Source of the DNA: a virus
IMG/VR virus record: IMGVR_UViG_3300046459_000313
Span: 1-53,727 of that record
Length of the DNA: 53,727 nucleotides
Direction: 5' to 3' (one strand)
In this document: positions 48,111-53,727 of the stretch, piece after piece
Layout of the letters: each line of letters begins with the position of its first letter
How positions within the stretch are numbered: the first letter of the stretch is position 1
Notes under the pieces: model-generated
The model's database searches: none
The model's input: the letters and a program-made list of their open reading frames with translations, nothing else
What the model was told of the DNA's origin: nothing
Position numbers and translations under genes: made by a program

Positions 48111-48796
48111 CGTTGAGCCTTCTTCCGGTTCTCGTAACGGCTTTGGGCCGCAGCTCGGCAGGCTCGGCAGTGCTCGTAGCCCTTCCGATCCACGTAGGTA
48201 TTGATCAGGTCGAGGACGTGCCCCTTTGCGCACGCCTTGGCGTCCGCTGAGCGGCGAGGCACGACGGGCGCCTCAAGATCGATCGGTGATTCGTTGAGGG
48301 GCGCCCCGGTTGTTGCGGCGTACTTGGCGCGCCCTGTCGTGATGGCGCAGGTGCGGCATTGCCGACCGCCGCTAGCCCCTATGGCTACGTTGGATCCGGA
48401 CAGGAGGTGCCCTCGATTGCAGTGCGTCTTGCTGGCGTTGATTGCCGCAACGGCGATCGGCGATCGCATGATGTTTTCGCGGCAGGTGACCGGCTCAAGG
48501 TGGGCGGGATTGCAGCACGGAGGGTTCCGACACAGGTGATCGGTGTGGAGTCCCTTGCCGATCTCACCAACCAAGATCATGTAAACGAGGCGGTGCGTAT
48601 AGATCTCGGCGCCCGCAAGGCCGACCCGTCCGTATCCCGGAGGCGTGCGCCTTCCCATCCACAGCCAGCACCCGTTTGAGTCCACGGCTATGTACGGCCA
48701 GATGCGGTCAAGGTCTTCCTGAGTGAGCCGAACCTCGCAACCGTCCGGGGTCGTCGCCGGCTTGAGCTCAGCCGGGTTCGGCTTTGCGGGGTTCAC
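48107..48796 (-). CDS. HNH homing-type endonuclease with C-terminal zinc motifs, 229 aa
   Basis: The GTG start overlaps the upstream TAG (TAGTG). The HNH_3-type core reads CWLWMGRRTPPGYGRVGLAGAEIYTHRLVYMILVGEIGKGLHTDHLCRNPPCCNPAHLEPVTCRENI. The C-terminal part has two Cys/His pairs (HCNRGHLLSGSN...CRTC and CAKGHVLD...HCRACR). This is the layout of phage group-I-type HNH nucleases, usually self-propagating insertions. It could instead nick the transfer region. Confidence 0.83.
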   Translation of the reverse strand: MNPAKPNPAELKPATTPDGCEVRLTQEDLDRIWPYIAVDSNGCWLWMGRRTPPGYGRVGLAGAEIYTHRLVYMILVGEIGKGLHTDHLCRNPPCCNPAHLEPVTCRENIMRSPIAVAAINASKTHCNRGHLLSGSNVAIGASGGRQCRTCAITTGRAKYAATTGAPLNESPIDLEAPVVPRRSADAKACAKGHVLDLINTYVDRKGYEHCRACRAAAQSRYENRKKAQR

Positions 48797-49032
48797 TACG
48801 CCGCCTCGGAAAGCTCGGCAACCGGGCCGCGACGCATCCGCTCGGCGATGACGTGTTCAGGGATGCGGATCTCTCCGCCCCTCTTCTTGCTGCCCTCACT
48901 GGGGCTCTTGCCGTAGCGGACGGCGGTGATCTCGCCTTCGTCCACCCAGCGGTAGATCGTCGACGGGTGCACGTCCAGGGCGGTGGCCGCTTCCTTGACG
49001 GACAGCGTCGGCAGCTTTACGGGAAGCGCCAT
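48796..49032 (-). CDS. excisionase-type HTH_17 protein, 78 aa
   Basis: ATG 49032 has GGAGGACG upstream. The HTH (LSVKEAATALDVHPSTIYRWVDEGEITAVRYG...IRIPEHVIAERM) is the MerR/Xis-like winged helix with VHPSTIYRWVDEGEI as recognition helix. It heads the leftward transfer operon and is divergent from the UTRA/GntR genes, like xis or pra in AICEs. Confidence 0.78.
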   Translation of the reverse strand: MALPVKLPTLSVKEAATALDVHPSTIYRWVDEGEITAVRYGKSPSEGSKKRGGEIRIPEHVIAERMRRGPVAELSEAA

Positions 49033-49076
49033 CGCGGCGTCCTCCAATCCGAGTTGGGGTCGGGTTGACGTTCTCG

Positions 49077-49105
49077 ACTGTACTGCTATTCCTAAAAAGC
49101 AGCAA
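49077..49105 (-). promoter_or_regulatory. candidate promoter and dyad for the transfer operon
   Basis: On the leftward strand TTGCTG (49105-49100) and TACAGT (49082-49077) are 17 bp apart. The spacer holds an inverted repeat CTGCT-N10-AGCAG (49083-49102), a plausible operator for the divergent GntR-type regulator. A TTGACG at 49065-49070 may serve the rightward genes. Confidence 0.5.
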
Positions 49106-49193
49106 GCTTCTCGCGACATCCGCAAGCTCGATCTAGTCGCTTATCGTGAGAACCAGCTAAGTTCGGACGACAGAGAAGGAGACGGAGCGGCTA

Positions 49194-49739
49194 GTGGCCA
49201 GCGACAACGAGTGGGTCAGTACCTCGGCGGACTACATCACCCCGCGCCCCGCCGGCGCAGCGGACGCCTGGACGGATGAGGCGGCCAGCCAGGCGACACA
49301 GGGACACCAGAAGCTCACGTATGCCGGCGAAGCCGTACCGCCATCAGCGGTTACGGACGCCTTCGGACTCACAGAAGGCGAGTACGCCATCGCGCGGAGG
49401 CGCATCATCTACGCCGACGAGACTGCGGTCGAGCTCGCCGACACCTACTACCCACCGCACATCGCAATGGGCACAGCTCTCGCCGATCCCCGAAAGATCA
49501 AGGGGGGCGCAGTCACCTACCTCGCCCAGTTGGGTCACGCCCCTGCACGAGTGATCGAGGACGTCACAGCTCGCCCGGCAACTGAGACCGAGCGGATGCA
49601 GCTCAGACTGTCCGAACAGGAGCCCGTCGTCGTCATCGAGCGGCTCACTCTCAACAGCTCCAACCGCCCGATCCAAGCCGACGTGATGGTCGCCCCCGCC
49701 AAGCTCAGGCGGCTCCGCTACGAAATGAAGGTGAGCTGA
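49194..49739 (+). CDS. UTRA-domain protein lacking the GntR winged helix, 181 aa
   Basis: GTG 49194 follows GGAG by 6 nt. Residues about 40-175 form a complete UTRA-type domain (LTEGEYAIARRRIIYADETAVELADTYYPPHIAMGTALADPRKIKGGAVTYLAQLGHAPARVIEDVTARPATETERMQLRL...VVVIERLTL). The region where the DNA-binding domain should be is short and non-HTH. It precedes a full GntR-UTRA gene by one base. It could form heterodimers or act as an anti-regulator or ligand sensor. Confidence 0.75.
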   Translation: MASDNEWVSTSADYITPRPAGAADAWTDEAASQATQGHQKLTYAGEAVPPSAVTDAFGLTEGEYAIARRRIIYADETAVELADTYYPPHIAMGTALADPRKIKGGAVTYLAQLGHAPARVIEDVTARPATETERMQLRLSEQEPVVVIERLTLNSSNRPIQADVMVAPAKLRRLRYEMKVS

Positions 49740-49740
49740 G

Positions 49741-50514
49741 ATGCCCGCGATGAACCGAACCCCCAAGAACGCGGTCGACCCTCGCCCCCTCCACGAGCGG
49801 ATCGCCACCGACCTGCGCCGCCAGATCCTTGCCGGCGACCTGCCGTCCGGCGGAAAGTTGCCGAGCACCGAGCAGCTGAAGGAGCGGTTCGGTGCTTCAA
49901 GTGCCAGCATCCAGAAGGCCGTAACGATGCTGAAGGAAGAGGGCTTGGTCGAGGGCCGCGCCGGCTCGGCCGTCACCGTACTGGGGGCCCGGCGCCAGCC
50001 GTTGACTCCAGCCGCATACTCGAAGCCGGCCGAGCCTGGCCAGCCGTACCGATGGATCACGGAGGCCGAGGCGAACGGCCTGCAGCCGAAAATTCAGATC
50101 TTGGATGTAGCCGAGGTTCGACCGCCTGCAGACGTCTGCGCGGTACTCGATCTCGGCGAGACGGGAACGGCTGTCCTCCGCAAGCAGTTGCTGTCCTTCG
50201 GTGACGAGCCGTGCGAACTGGTGCACTCGTACTATCCCTTGGAGCTGGCTCGGGGCACAGCTATGGCGGGCAAGGCCAAGATCAAGGGCGGTACGCCCAC
50301 GCTGCTCACCGAGCTGGGGCACCCGCCGCTTCACACCGTCGACCAGGTGACGGCCGAGGAAGCGACCACCGAGGAGTACGAGGCACTTCAACTGCCCCGC
50401 CAGATCGCGGTACTGCGGACCTTCCGTGTCGTCTACAGCACTGACGACAGGGTCATCGAGGTCACGACAATGGCAAAGGCTGGCCATCTGTACGCGCTGC
50501 GATACAACTTCTGA
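49741..50514 (+). CDS. GntR-UTRA transcriptional regulator, KorSA-like, 257 aa
   Basis: A GntR winged helix at about residues 17-80 (LHERIATDLRRQILAGDLPSGGKLPSTEQLKERFGASSASIQKAVTMLKEEGLVEGRAGSAVTV) is followed by a UTRA domain at about 100-250 (ELVHSYYPLELARG...TELGHPPLHTVDQVTAEEATTEEYEAL). KorSA-type GntR proteins repress the transfer and replication activators of pSAM2 and related AICEs, and the location opposite the transfer operon fits. The preceding UTRA-only gene is likely co-transcribed. Confidence 0.85.
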   Translation: MPAMNRTPKNAVDPRPLHERIATDLRRQILAGDLPSGGKLPSTEQLKERFGASSASIQKAVTMLKEEGLVEGRAGSAVTVLGARRQPLTPAAYSKPAEPGQPYRWITEAEANGLQPKIQILDVAEVRPPADVCAVLDLGETGTAVLRKQLLSFGDEPCELVHSYYPLELARGTAMAGKAKIKGGTPTLLTELGHPPLHTVDQVTAEEATTEEYEALQLPRQIAVLRTFRVVYSTDDRVIEVTTMAKAGHLYALRYNF

Positions 50515-50524
50515 CCTGCGCAAC

Positions 50525-50559
50525 AAGGCGCCCCGACCCGCACTGGGTTGGGGCGCCTT
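50525..50559 (+). terminator. hairpin after the GntR gene
   Basis: A stem of about 15 bp (AAGGCGCCCC/GGGGCGCCTT plus an inner GACCC/GGGTT with G-U pairs) and loop GCACT are followed by CTCGTTTA. It ends the rightward regulatory operon and is the right border of the transfer cassette. Confidence 0.75.
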
Positions 50560-50644
50560 CTCGTTTACTTCATCAGAGCCGCTAGCAACCATTCACAAAT
50601 CACGATACGGTTCGCGTGTTGCCCCGGACACTGTGAGCAACAAA

Positions 50645-50698
50645 AGGCCGGACGGTCGCCACCGTCCGGCCTGGAGATCAAGGCGGGTCGCCACCCGC
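50645..50698. other. two tandem hairpins with identical CGCC loops
   Basis: Stem 1 is 12 bp (50645-50656 with 50661-50672) and stem 2 is 6 bp (50683-50688 with 50693-50698); both close on CGCC. They lie in a 220-bp gene-free gap before the DUF6907-like gene, with no other feature seen. Possible terminator pair or RNA leader. Confidence 0.5.
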
Positions 50699-50734
50699 TG
50701 ACCAGTCGAACCCAACTCTGAGACAGGTTCATCG

Positions 50735-51100
50735 ATGACTGTACTGCATGAAGCCCCGGCAATCCCGTCCCCCGCTCCGGCTGTCTCGCACCCGACGGCA
50801 TGTCCGCCGTGGTGCAAGCACCGCCCGCGTCCCATGGGCCACGACTTCGGTCCGTCCGTCACTGCCCACTGGTCGCCCGAGTACCAACTGGCCGGCCCGC
50901 GCCCGGAGCCCAGCGGGTTGCCGATCCTGATGCGCGCCGAACTGTCCCGTCTGGACGAGGGCGCAGACGTGGACGAGGTGGTCCTGTACGTCCAGGGCGA
51001 GACGTCGGTCGACCTCAAGGCCGCCGAGGCGGACATCTTCATCGCCCAGGCGCAGGCGTGGGTGGACACGCTGCGGGTGCTGCGTCGGCAGATGGCCTAG
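50735..51100 (+). CDS. DUF6907-like protein, 121 aa
   Basis: The N-terminus (PTACPPWCKHRPRPMGHDFGPSVTAHWSPE) carries the CPxWC...H pattern of DUF6907-type Streptomyces proteins (from memory). The C-terminus has the usual VDEVVLYVQGETSVDLKAAEADIFIAQAQAWVDTL beta-alpha ending. The only rightward gene in this part. Function unknown; one zinc site likely. Confidence 0.72.
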   Translation: MTVLHEAPAIPSPAPAVSHPTACPPWCKHRPRPMGHDFGPSVTAHWSPEYQLAGPRPEPSGLPILMRAELSRLDEGADVDEVVLYVQGETSVDLKAAEADIFIAQAQAWVDTLRVLRRQMA

Positions 51101-51120
51101 CCCTCCAGGTACGCACGAAA

Positions 51121-51150
51121 GCGGCCCCCGCCCGGTTGGGTGGGGGCCGC
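51121..51150. terminator. bidirectional hairpin between convergent genes
   Basis: GCGGCCCCC pairs with GGGGGCCGC, extended by GCCC/GGGT, leaving loop GGTT. It separates the DUF6907-like gene from the leftward 213-aa gene. Confidence 0.7.
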
Positions 51151-51166
51151 GCTTCGTCGTGTACCG

Positions 51167-51808
51167 CTATGCCGCGATCCGCCGGTCGGCGAGCGGCAGG
51201 TCCATCAGCTCGCTGTGCCCGTACTGCTCGCCGCATCCGGGGCAGCGGCAGCCTGCGGTGTCCAGCGTGACTCGAAGCGTGGTGCCGCAGGGGCAGGCGA
51301 CGGGGATGACGCGGGCTCGCCGTTCCCCGGTGACCTGCTGCTCGCACTGCCGTCGCAGCTGGCCGACCTCGCGGGCGAACTCGTCTATCGCCGCGTGACT
51401 GGCCGCGGCCCACGGCAGGTTGACCCGCAGCGCCCGGACGACCTGGTCGAGTTGCTGCTGCATGCCGCCCTTCCATCGCGGATGGCCCCAGCCGAGCAGG
51501 TCATGCCAGTCGACCAGCCAGGTCTGCAAGACGGTGACGACACCGCCTCGGGCCAGGAGCGACAGCGGTTCGAGCCGGACGGGGAGCGGCGCGGTGCGGC
51601 TGCCGGACACGGCCGGTCCGCTGCCACCGGAGCCGGGCATGAGCCGACCGCCGAGCTGCGCGTACAGCCCGTCGGGCCCGGCGAGGGCGCGCAGGTGGCC
51701 GTCGATGCGCTCGGTGCAGGGGCGGCAGGCGTAGGCGCCAAGCTCGTCGGCATAAAGGCCACTTCGGCAGATCGTGCAAACGGGGGCTGTCGCGTCGGCG
51801 AGGGTCAC
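51167..51808 (-). CDS. double zinc-ribbon hypothetical protein, 213 aa
   Basis: GTG 51808 follows AAGGAG by 8 nt; the longer upstream frame is shadow. The N-terminal ribbon is VCTICRSGLYADELGAYACRPC; the C-terminal ribbon is ACPCGTTLRVTLDTAGCRCPGCGEQYG. The helical middle contains LQTWLVDWHDLLGWGHPRW and LDQVVRALRVNLPWAAASHAAIDEFAREVGQLR. This architecture is frequent in Streptomyces prophages. Possibly a nucleic-acid-binding protein. Confidence 0.72.
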   Translation of the reverse strand: MTLADATAPVCTICRSGLYADELGAYACRPCTERIDGHLRALAGPDGLYAQLGGRLMPGSGGSGPAVSGSRTAPLPVRLEPLSLLARGGVVTVLQTWLVDWHDLLGWGHPRWKGGMQQQLDQVVRALRVNLPWAAASHAAIDEFAREVGQLRRQCEQQVTGERRARVIPVACPCGTTLRVTLDTAGCRCPGCGEQYGHSELMDLPLADRRIAA

Positions 51809-51852
51809 GGCGGGTCTCCTTGCGGCAATGCGGTGCGGTGGGACGGTGGCGT

Positions 51853-51879
51853 GCCGGCCGGGGTGGGGGCCCGGCCGGC
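51853..51879 (-). terminator. hairpin, 10-bp stem
   Basis: GCCGGCCGGG and CCCGGCCGGC are separated by 7 nt, between two leftward genes. No U tract; attenuation is more likely than full termination. Confidence 0.55.
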
Positions 51880-51902
51880 GGGGTGCGTCAGGCGGTGGGC
51901 TG

Positions 51903-52523
51903 CTACTGAGTAGCGACGGCCTTGCGGGGGGCACCTGGGCAGAGAACGTCAGCCATACCGGGCTGTGGCTGCCACCGGTGCGGGACGTGTCCGTTGCTCA
52001 GCAACCACAGGCTGCAGGGCATCTGCCGCGCCTCGTCTTCGGTGGGCTGCTGCGGCTGGTCGAGGGCGGCACGAAGGTCGCTTGCGATGGCCGCGTACAG
52101 CTGGCGGTCATCGTTCTTGAGGGCGTCCTCGGCGAACTCCTCAAGGCGGGTTGCGAGGCCCCGCGCGCGTTCGATGGCGGCCTCGGCGTGCTCGGCGCGC
52201 TTTCGCCACCGCTTGATCGTCTCGGCATCCGATGCCGTCCGGCGACGCATGTCCGGCATCCTGGACCGGTCCAGGAAGTCCAGACGTTCCCGCGCGGCAT
52301 CCCGCTCGGCCTCGGCGGTCCGCAGGCTTTCGGCGGCGCGGCAGGCCTTCTGCTGCACGCGGTCCAGGTCCGCCCGCAGCTCCTCCATCTCCCGGCCGCG
52401 GCCCCCGAGCGCCCGTATCCCAGCCCGCAACTGCTGGGCTTCTTCGGCGAGGAGGCTGCCGCGTTCGGCCCGGTCGACGAGGTGCAGCAGGCTGGCCGCG
52501 GTCGCGGTGCGGGTGTCGGTCAT
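51903..52523 (-). CDS. coiled-coil protein with C-terminal Cys pair, 206 aa
   Basis: The ATG is coupled to the upstream gene (ATGA). A long coiled coil (about 20-150) contains EEAQQLRAGIRALGGRGREMEELRADLDRVQQ and RWRKRAEHAEAAIERARGLATRLEEFAEDALKNDDRQLYAAIASDLRAAL. The C-terminus has PCSLWLLSNGHVPHRWQPQPGMADVLCPG, a motif common to Streptomyces phage proteins of this kind. Function unknown. Confidence 0.68.
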   Translation of the reverse strand: MTDTRTATAASLLHLVDRAERGSLLAEEAQQLRAGIRALGGRGREMEELRADLDRVQQKACRAAESLRTAEAERDAARERLDFLDRSRMPDMRRRTASDAETIKRWRKRAEHAEAAIERARGLATRLEEFAEDALKNDDRQLYAAIASDLRAALDQPQQPTEDEARQMPCSLWLLSNGHVPHRWQPQPGMADVLCPGAPRKAVATQ

Positions 52524-52708
52524 CGGTTTCTCCTGGCTCGTGCTGCTGCTCGTCGTGCCGCCCGGTTGGATGTGGGGTCGGGTGCGTCGTCGGGGATGAC
52601 GACCTCGTCGATCCGTGCGATCACGTAGGTCTCCTGGCGGTCGCCTTTCGGGTTGCGTTCGGGGGCTATGTGGGACTGGCGCTGGGCACGGACTCGGCGG
52701 CCGGTCAT
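52520..52708 (-). CDS. small basic protein, 62 aa
   Basis: The start at 52708 has GGGGAGGCAGGG upstream; the end is ATGA-coupled. It is strongly basic at both ends (MTGRRVRAQRQSH; RAARRAAARARRNR), with DRQETYVIARIDEVVIPDDAP between. A nucleic-acid-binding role is plausible but unproven. Confidence 0.58.
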   Translation of the reverse strand: MTGRRVRAQRQSHIAPERNPKGDRQETYVIARIDEVVIPDDAPDPTSNRAARRAAARARRNR

Positions 52709-52872
52709 CCCTGCCTCCCCTTGACCTGGCCGTTCGTGTCGACCTTCCCGTCGGCCTGGGCGAGGAGGAGCACGCCTCGGTGCAGGACGTCGGCCGGGGC
52801 TTCGCCGCGGTACAGGCGCAGCAGGCGGGTGGTGGCGGGGCGGAGGAGCACCGTCCACGGGCGGATCGTCAT
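52705..52872 (-). CDS. small hypothetical protein, 55 aa
   Basis: Both ends are ATGA-coupled; the start uses the 19-bp junction repeat. The product (MTIRPWTVLLRPATTRLLRLYRGEAPADVLHRGVLLLAQADGKVD) is basic and helical. Not recognised. Confidence 0.55.
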   Translation of the reverse strand: MTIRPWTVLLRPATTRLLRLYRGEAPADVLHRGVLLLAQADGKVDTNGQVKGRQG

Positions 52873-53096
52873 CGGGTCGGCTCCTCGGTGTTGAGGCTGA
52901 TGCCGATGCTGATGCGCATGCCGCAGAGGGCGAGCAACTTTTCGGCCCACGGCAGGGTGAGTGGGGCTCGGCCGGTCAGCATGTGCGACATGTACTTGGT
53001 GCTGAGCCCGAGGCGCCGGGAGGCTTCCGCCTGGCTGAGGTTGGCTGTGGCAAGGGCTGCCCGGACCTGGGCCCGCAGGTGACTCTCGGCGCTCAT
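52869..53096 (-). CDS. XRE-family HTH protein, 75 aa
   Basis: Start at 53096, ATGA-coupled. The XRE domain is LRAQVRAALATANLSQAEASRRLGLSTKYMSHMLTGRAPLTLPWAEKLLALCGM, with SQAEASRRLGLSTKYMSHMLTG the HTH. It ends NTEEPTR, encoded by the junction repeat. A local regulator of the right-hand small-gene operon is likely. Confidence 0.75.
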   Translation of the reverse strand: MSAESHLRAQVRAALATANLSQAEASRRLGLSTKYMSHMLTGRAPLTLPWAEKLLALCGMRISIGISLNTEEPTR

Positions 53097-53230
53097 CGGG
53101 TCGGCTCCTCGCACTCGTGTTCAACGTCCGCTGTGAAGCCGTCTTCCTCGTCCCACCAGCCTTCGCCGGACGCTCCGCAGGAGCCGCACTCCCAGCGGCC
53201 GGCCAGGCTGATTCCTTCGTATCCGTTCAT
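53093..53230 (-). CDS. 45-residue zinc-ribbon mini-protein
   Basis: ATGA overlaps fix both ends. The product begins MNGYEGISLAGRWECGSCGA, continues with GEGWWDEEDG and ends HECEEPTR; the CGSC pair plus HEC could bind one zinc. Below usual length cut-offs. Function unknown. Confidence 0.58.
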   Translation of the reverse strand: MNGYEGISLAGRWECGSCGASGEGWWDEEDGFTADVEHECEEPTR

Positions 53231-53691
53231 CGGGTCGGCTCCTCGGTCGCGGCGGGCGCACAGTTGGGGTTGCAGAGTTCGTGATCGCCCTCGGCGTGGG
53301 CCATGAGTCGCTCGTGCGTGCTACACGGTTCGCCGCCCGGCTCGCAGGCAACGAAGTCACACGGGGTCGCCGCGTACTCCGCCTCGTTCGCCTTGCGGAG
53401 GAACGTCTCCATGAGGGCGAAGGCGGCGCCAGCGTGCTCGTTCTGGGTGCGGGCGGTGTAGGCGGCCCCTGCTTCGTCGCACTCGTCGGCGACTTCGCGC
53501 AGGATCGCGACCCGGTCGGCCGGTGCGGGCAGGACGGCCAGGACGGCGTCCGCTTGGCGCAGGTAGCCCTGATAGCTGGGGCTCTTCGTCCTGTCGAACT
53601 CTTGGGCCCACACCCATCCGTCTGTCGTGGCGAGCGTGTCGGCGATGCGGGTGCGGAGTTCGGCGGCGGGTGTGGTGGGCTGGTCGGTCAC
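53227..53691 (-). CDS. hypothetical protein, 154 aa
   Basis: GTG 53691 has GGAGG 6 nt upstream. It contains AELRTRIADTLATTDGW...YQGYLRQADAVLAVLPAPADRVAILREVADECDEAG, a module recurring in many Streptomyces phage and plasmid proteins, and a C-terminal Cys/His-rich region (TPCDFVACEPGGEPCSTHERL, HELCNPNCAP) likely to bind zinc. It resembles the small early proteins at 3.5-5 kb in style. The last 36 bases of the window hold no gene. Confidence 0.65.
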   Translation of the reverse strand: MTDQPTTPAAELRTRIADTLATTDGWVWAQEFDRTKSPSYQGYLRQADAVLAVLPAPADRVAILREVADECDEAGAAYTARTQNEHAGAAFALMETFLRKANEAEYAATPCDFVACEPGGEPCSTHERLMAHAEGDHELCNPNCAPAATEEPTR

Positions 53692-53727
53692 GGGTTCCTC
53701 CGGTTGTGGTTGGCTGGGCCGGGGCCG

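Larger units (their letters stand above)
52869..53245 (-). repeat. 19-bp stop/start/RBS junction repeat, three copies
   Basis: The leftward strand carries CGAGGAGCCGACCCGATGA at 52887-52869, 53111-53093 and 53245-53227. Each copy encodes the end EEPTR of one protein, supplies GAGGAG as ribosome-binding site, and forms the ATGA overlap starting the next gene. The identity suggests gene duplication by recombination at junctions, or a modular coupling element. Confidence 0.7.

Noticed and set aside
1-53727. Circular completeness of the window
   Set aside because: Joining the right end to the left end reads the recT-like start into a shadow frame of the 154-aa gene rather than a RecT body, so the window is a fragment and circularity is unsupported.

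Overview
The window is GC-rich DNA of actinobacterial, most likely Streptomyces, character. Genes are tightly packed with ATGA, GTGA and TGATG stop/start overlaps, GTG starts are common, and several genes look leaderless, with a TANNNT box about 7 nt before the start codon. The content is that of a temperate siphovirus or prophage. It also carries a block of genes resembling the transfer module of actinomycete integrative and conjugative elements (AICEs). The window starts and ends inside operons. No sequence database was searched: family calls rest on recognisable motifs and gene order.

Layout. (1) 1-5617, minus strand: early operon with a recT-like fragment, a YqaJ-type exonuclease, many small coupled genes, an excisionase-like gene and a Cro-like gene. 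(2) 5.3-8.5 kb: immunity and integration region with a plus-strand repressor, a tyrosine integrase (416 aa), a dispersed ATGTGGA operator motif, and a hairpin-rich noncoding stretch downstream of int. (3) 8.6-13.4 kb: accessory genes, including XRE and GntR regulators, DUF6233-type and zinc-binding proteins, and a minus-strand operon with two cysteine-rich mini-proteins, a second tyrosine recombinase (346 aa), an HTH protein and an HNH nuclease. (4) 40.8 to 13.5 kb, minus strand: one long late operon. In order of transcription it holds an HTH gene, tail fibres and an SGNH hydrolase, a methyltransferase, HNH genes, terminase, portal, MuF-like protein, scaffold, capsid, a glycosyltransferase, connectors, major tail protein, frameshifted tail chaperones, tape measure, minor tail proteins, endolysin, holins and a collagen-like membrane protein. 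It ends at a strong hairpin at 13.5 kb. One plus-strand gene at 27.6 kb interrupts it.

(5) 41.1-50.5 kb: a cassette bounded by strong hairpins. It has an FtsK/TraB-like translocase, a DUF2637/SpdB2-like membrane protein, other membrane proteins, a lipoprotein, an HNH nuclease and an excisionase-type HTH on the minus strand. Divergent from these are a UTRA-only protein and a full GntR-UTRA (KorSA-like) regulator. At the 3' end of the traB-like gene lie eleven 11-bp iterons in two inverted arrays around a central dyad (42636-42776). This is the most striking noncoding structure in the window and a candidate clt-like transfer site, or else an origin or centromere. (6) 50.7-53.7 kb: small accessory genes, several joined by an identical 19-bp stop/start/ribosome-binding cassette.

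Reading it together: a repressor/Cro switch controls early recombination genes. A late promoter with GCTATC operators at 40.9 kb probably drives morphogenesis and lysis. A separately regulated conjugation-like module is embedded in the same element. No replication initiator was recognised.
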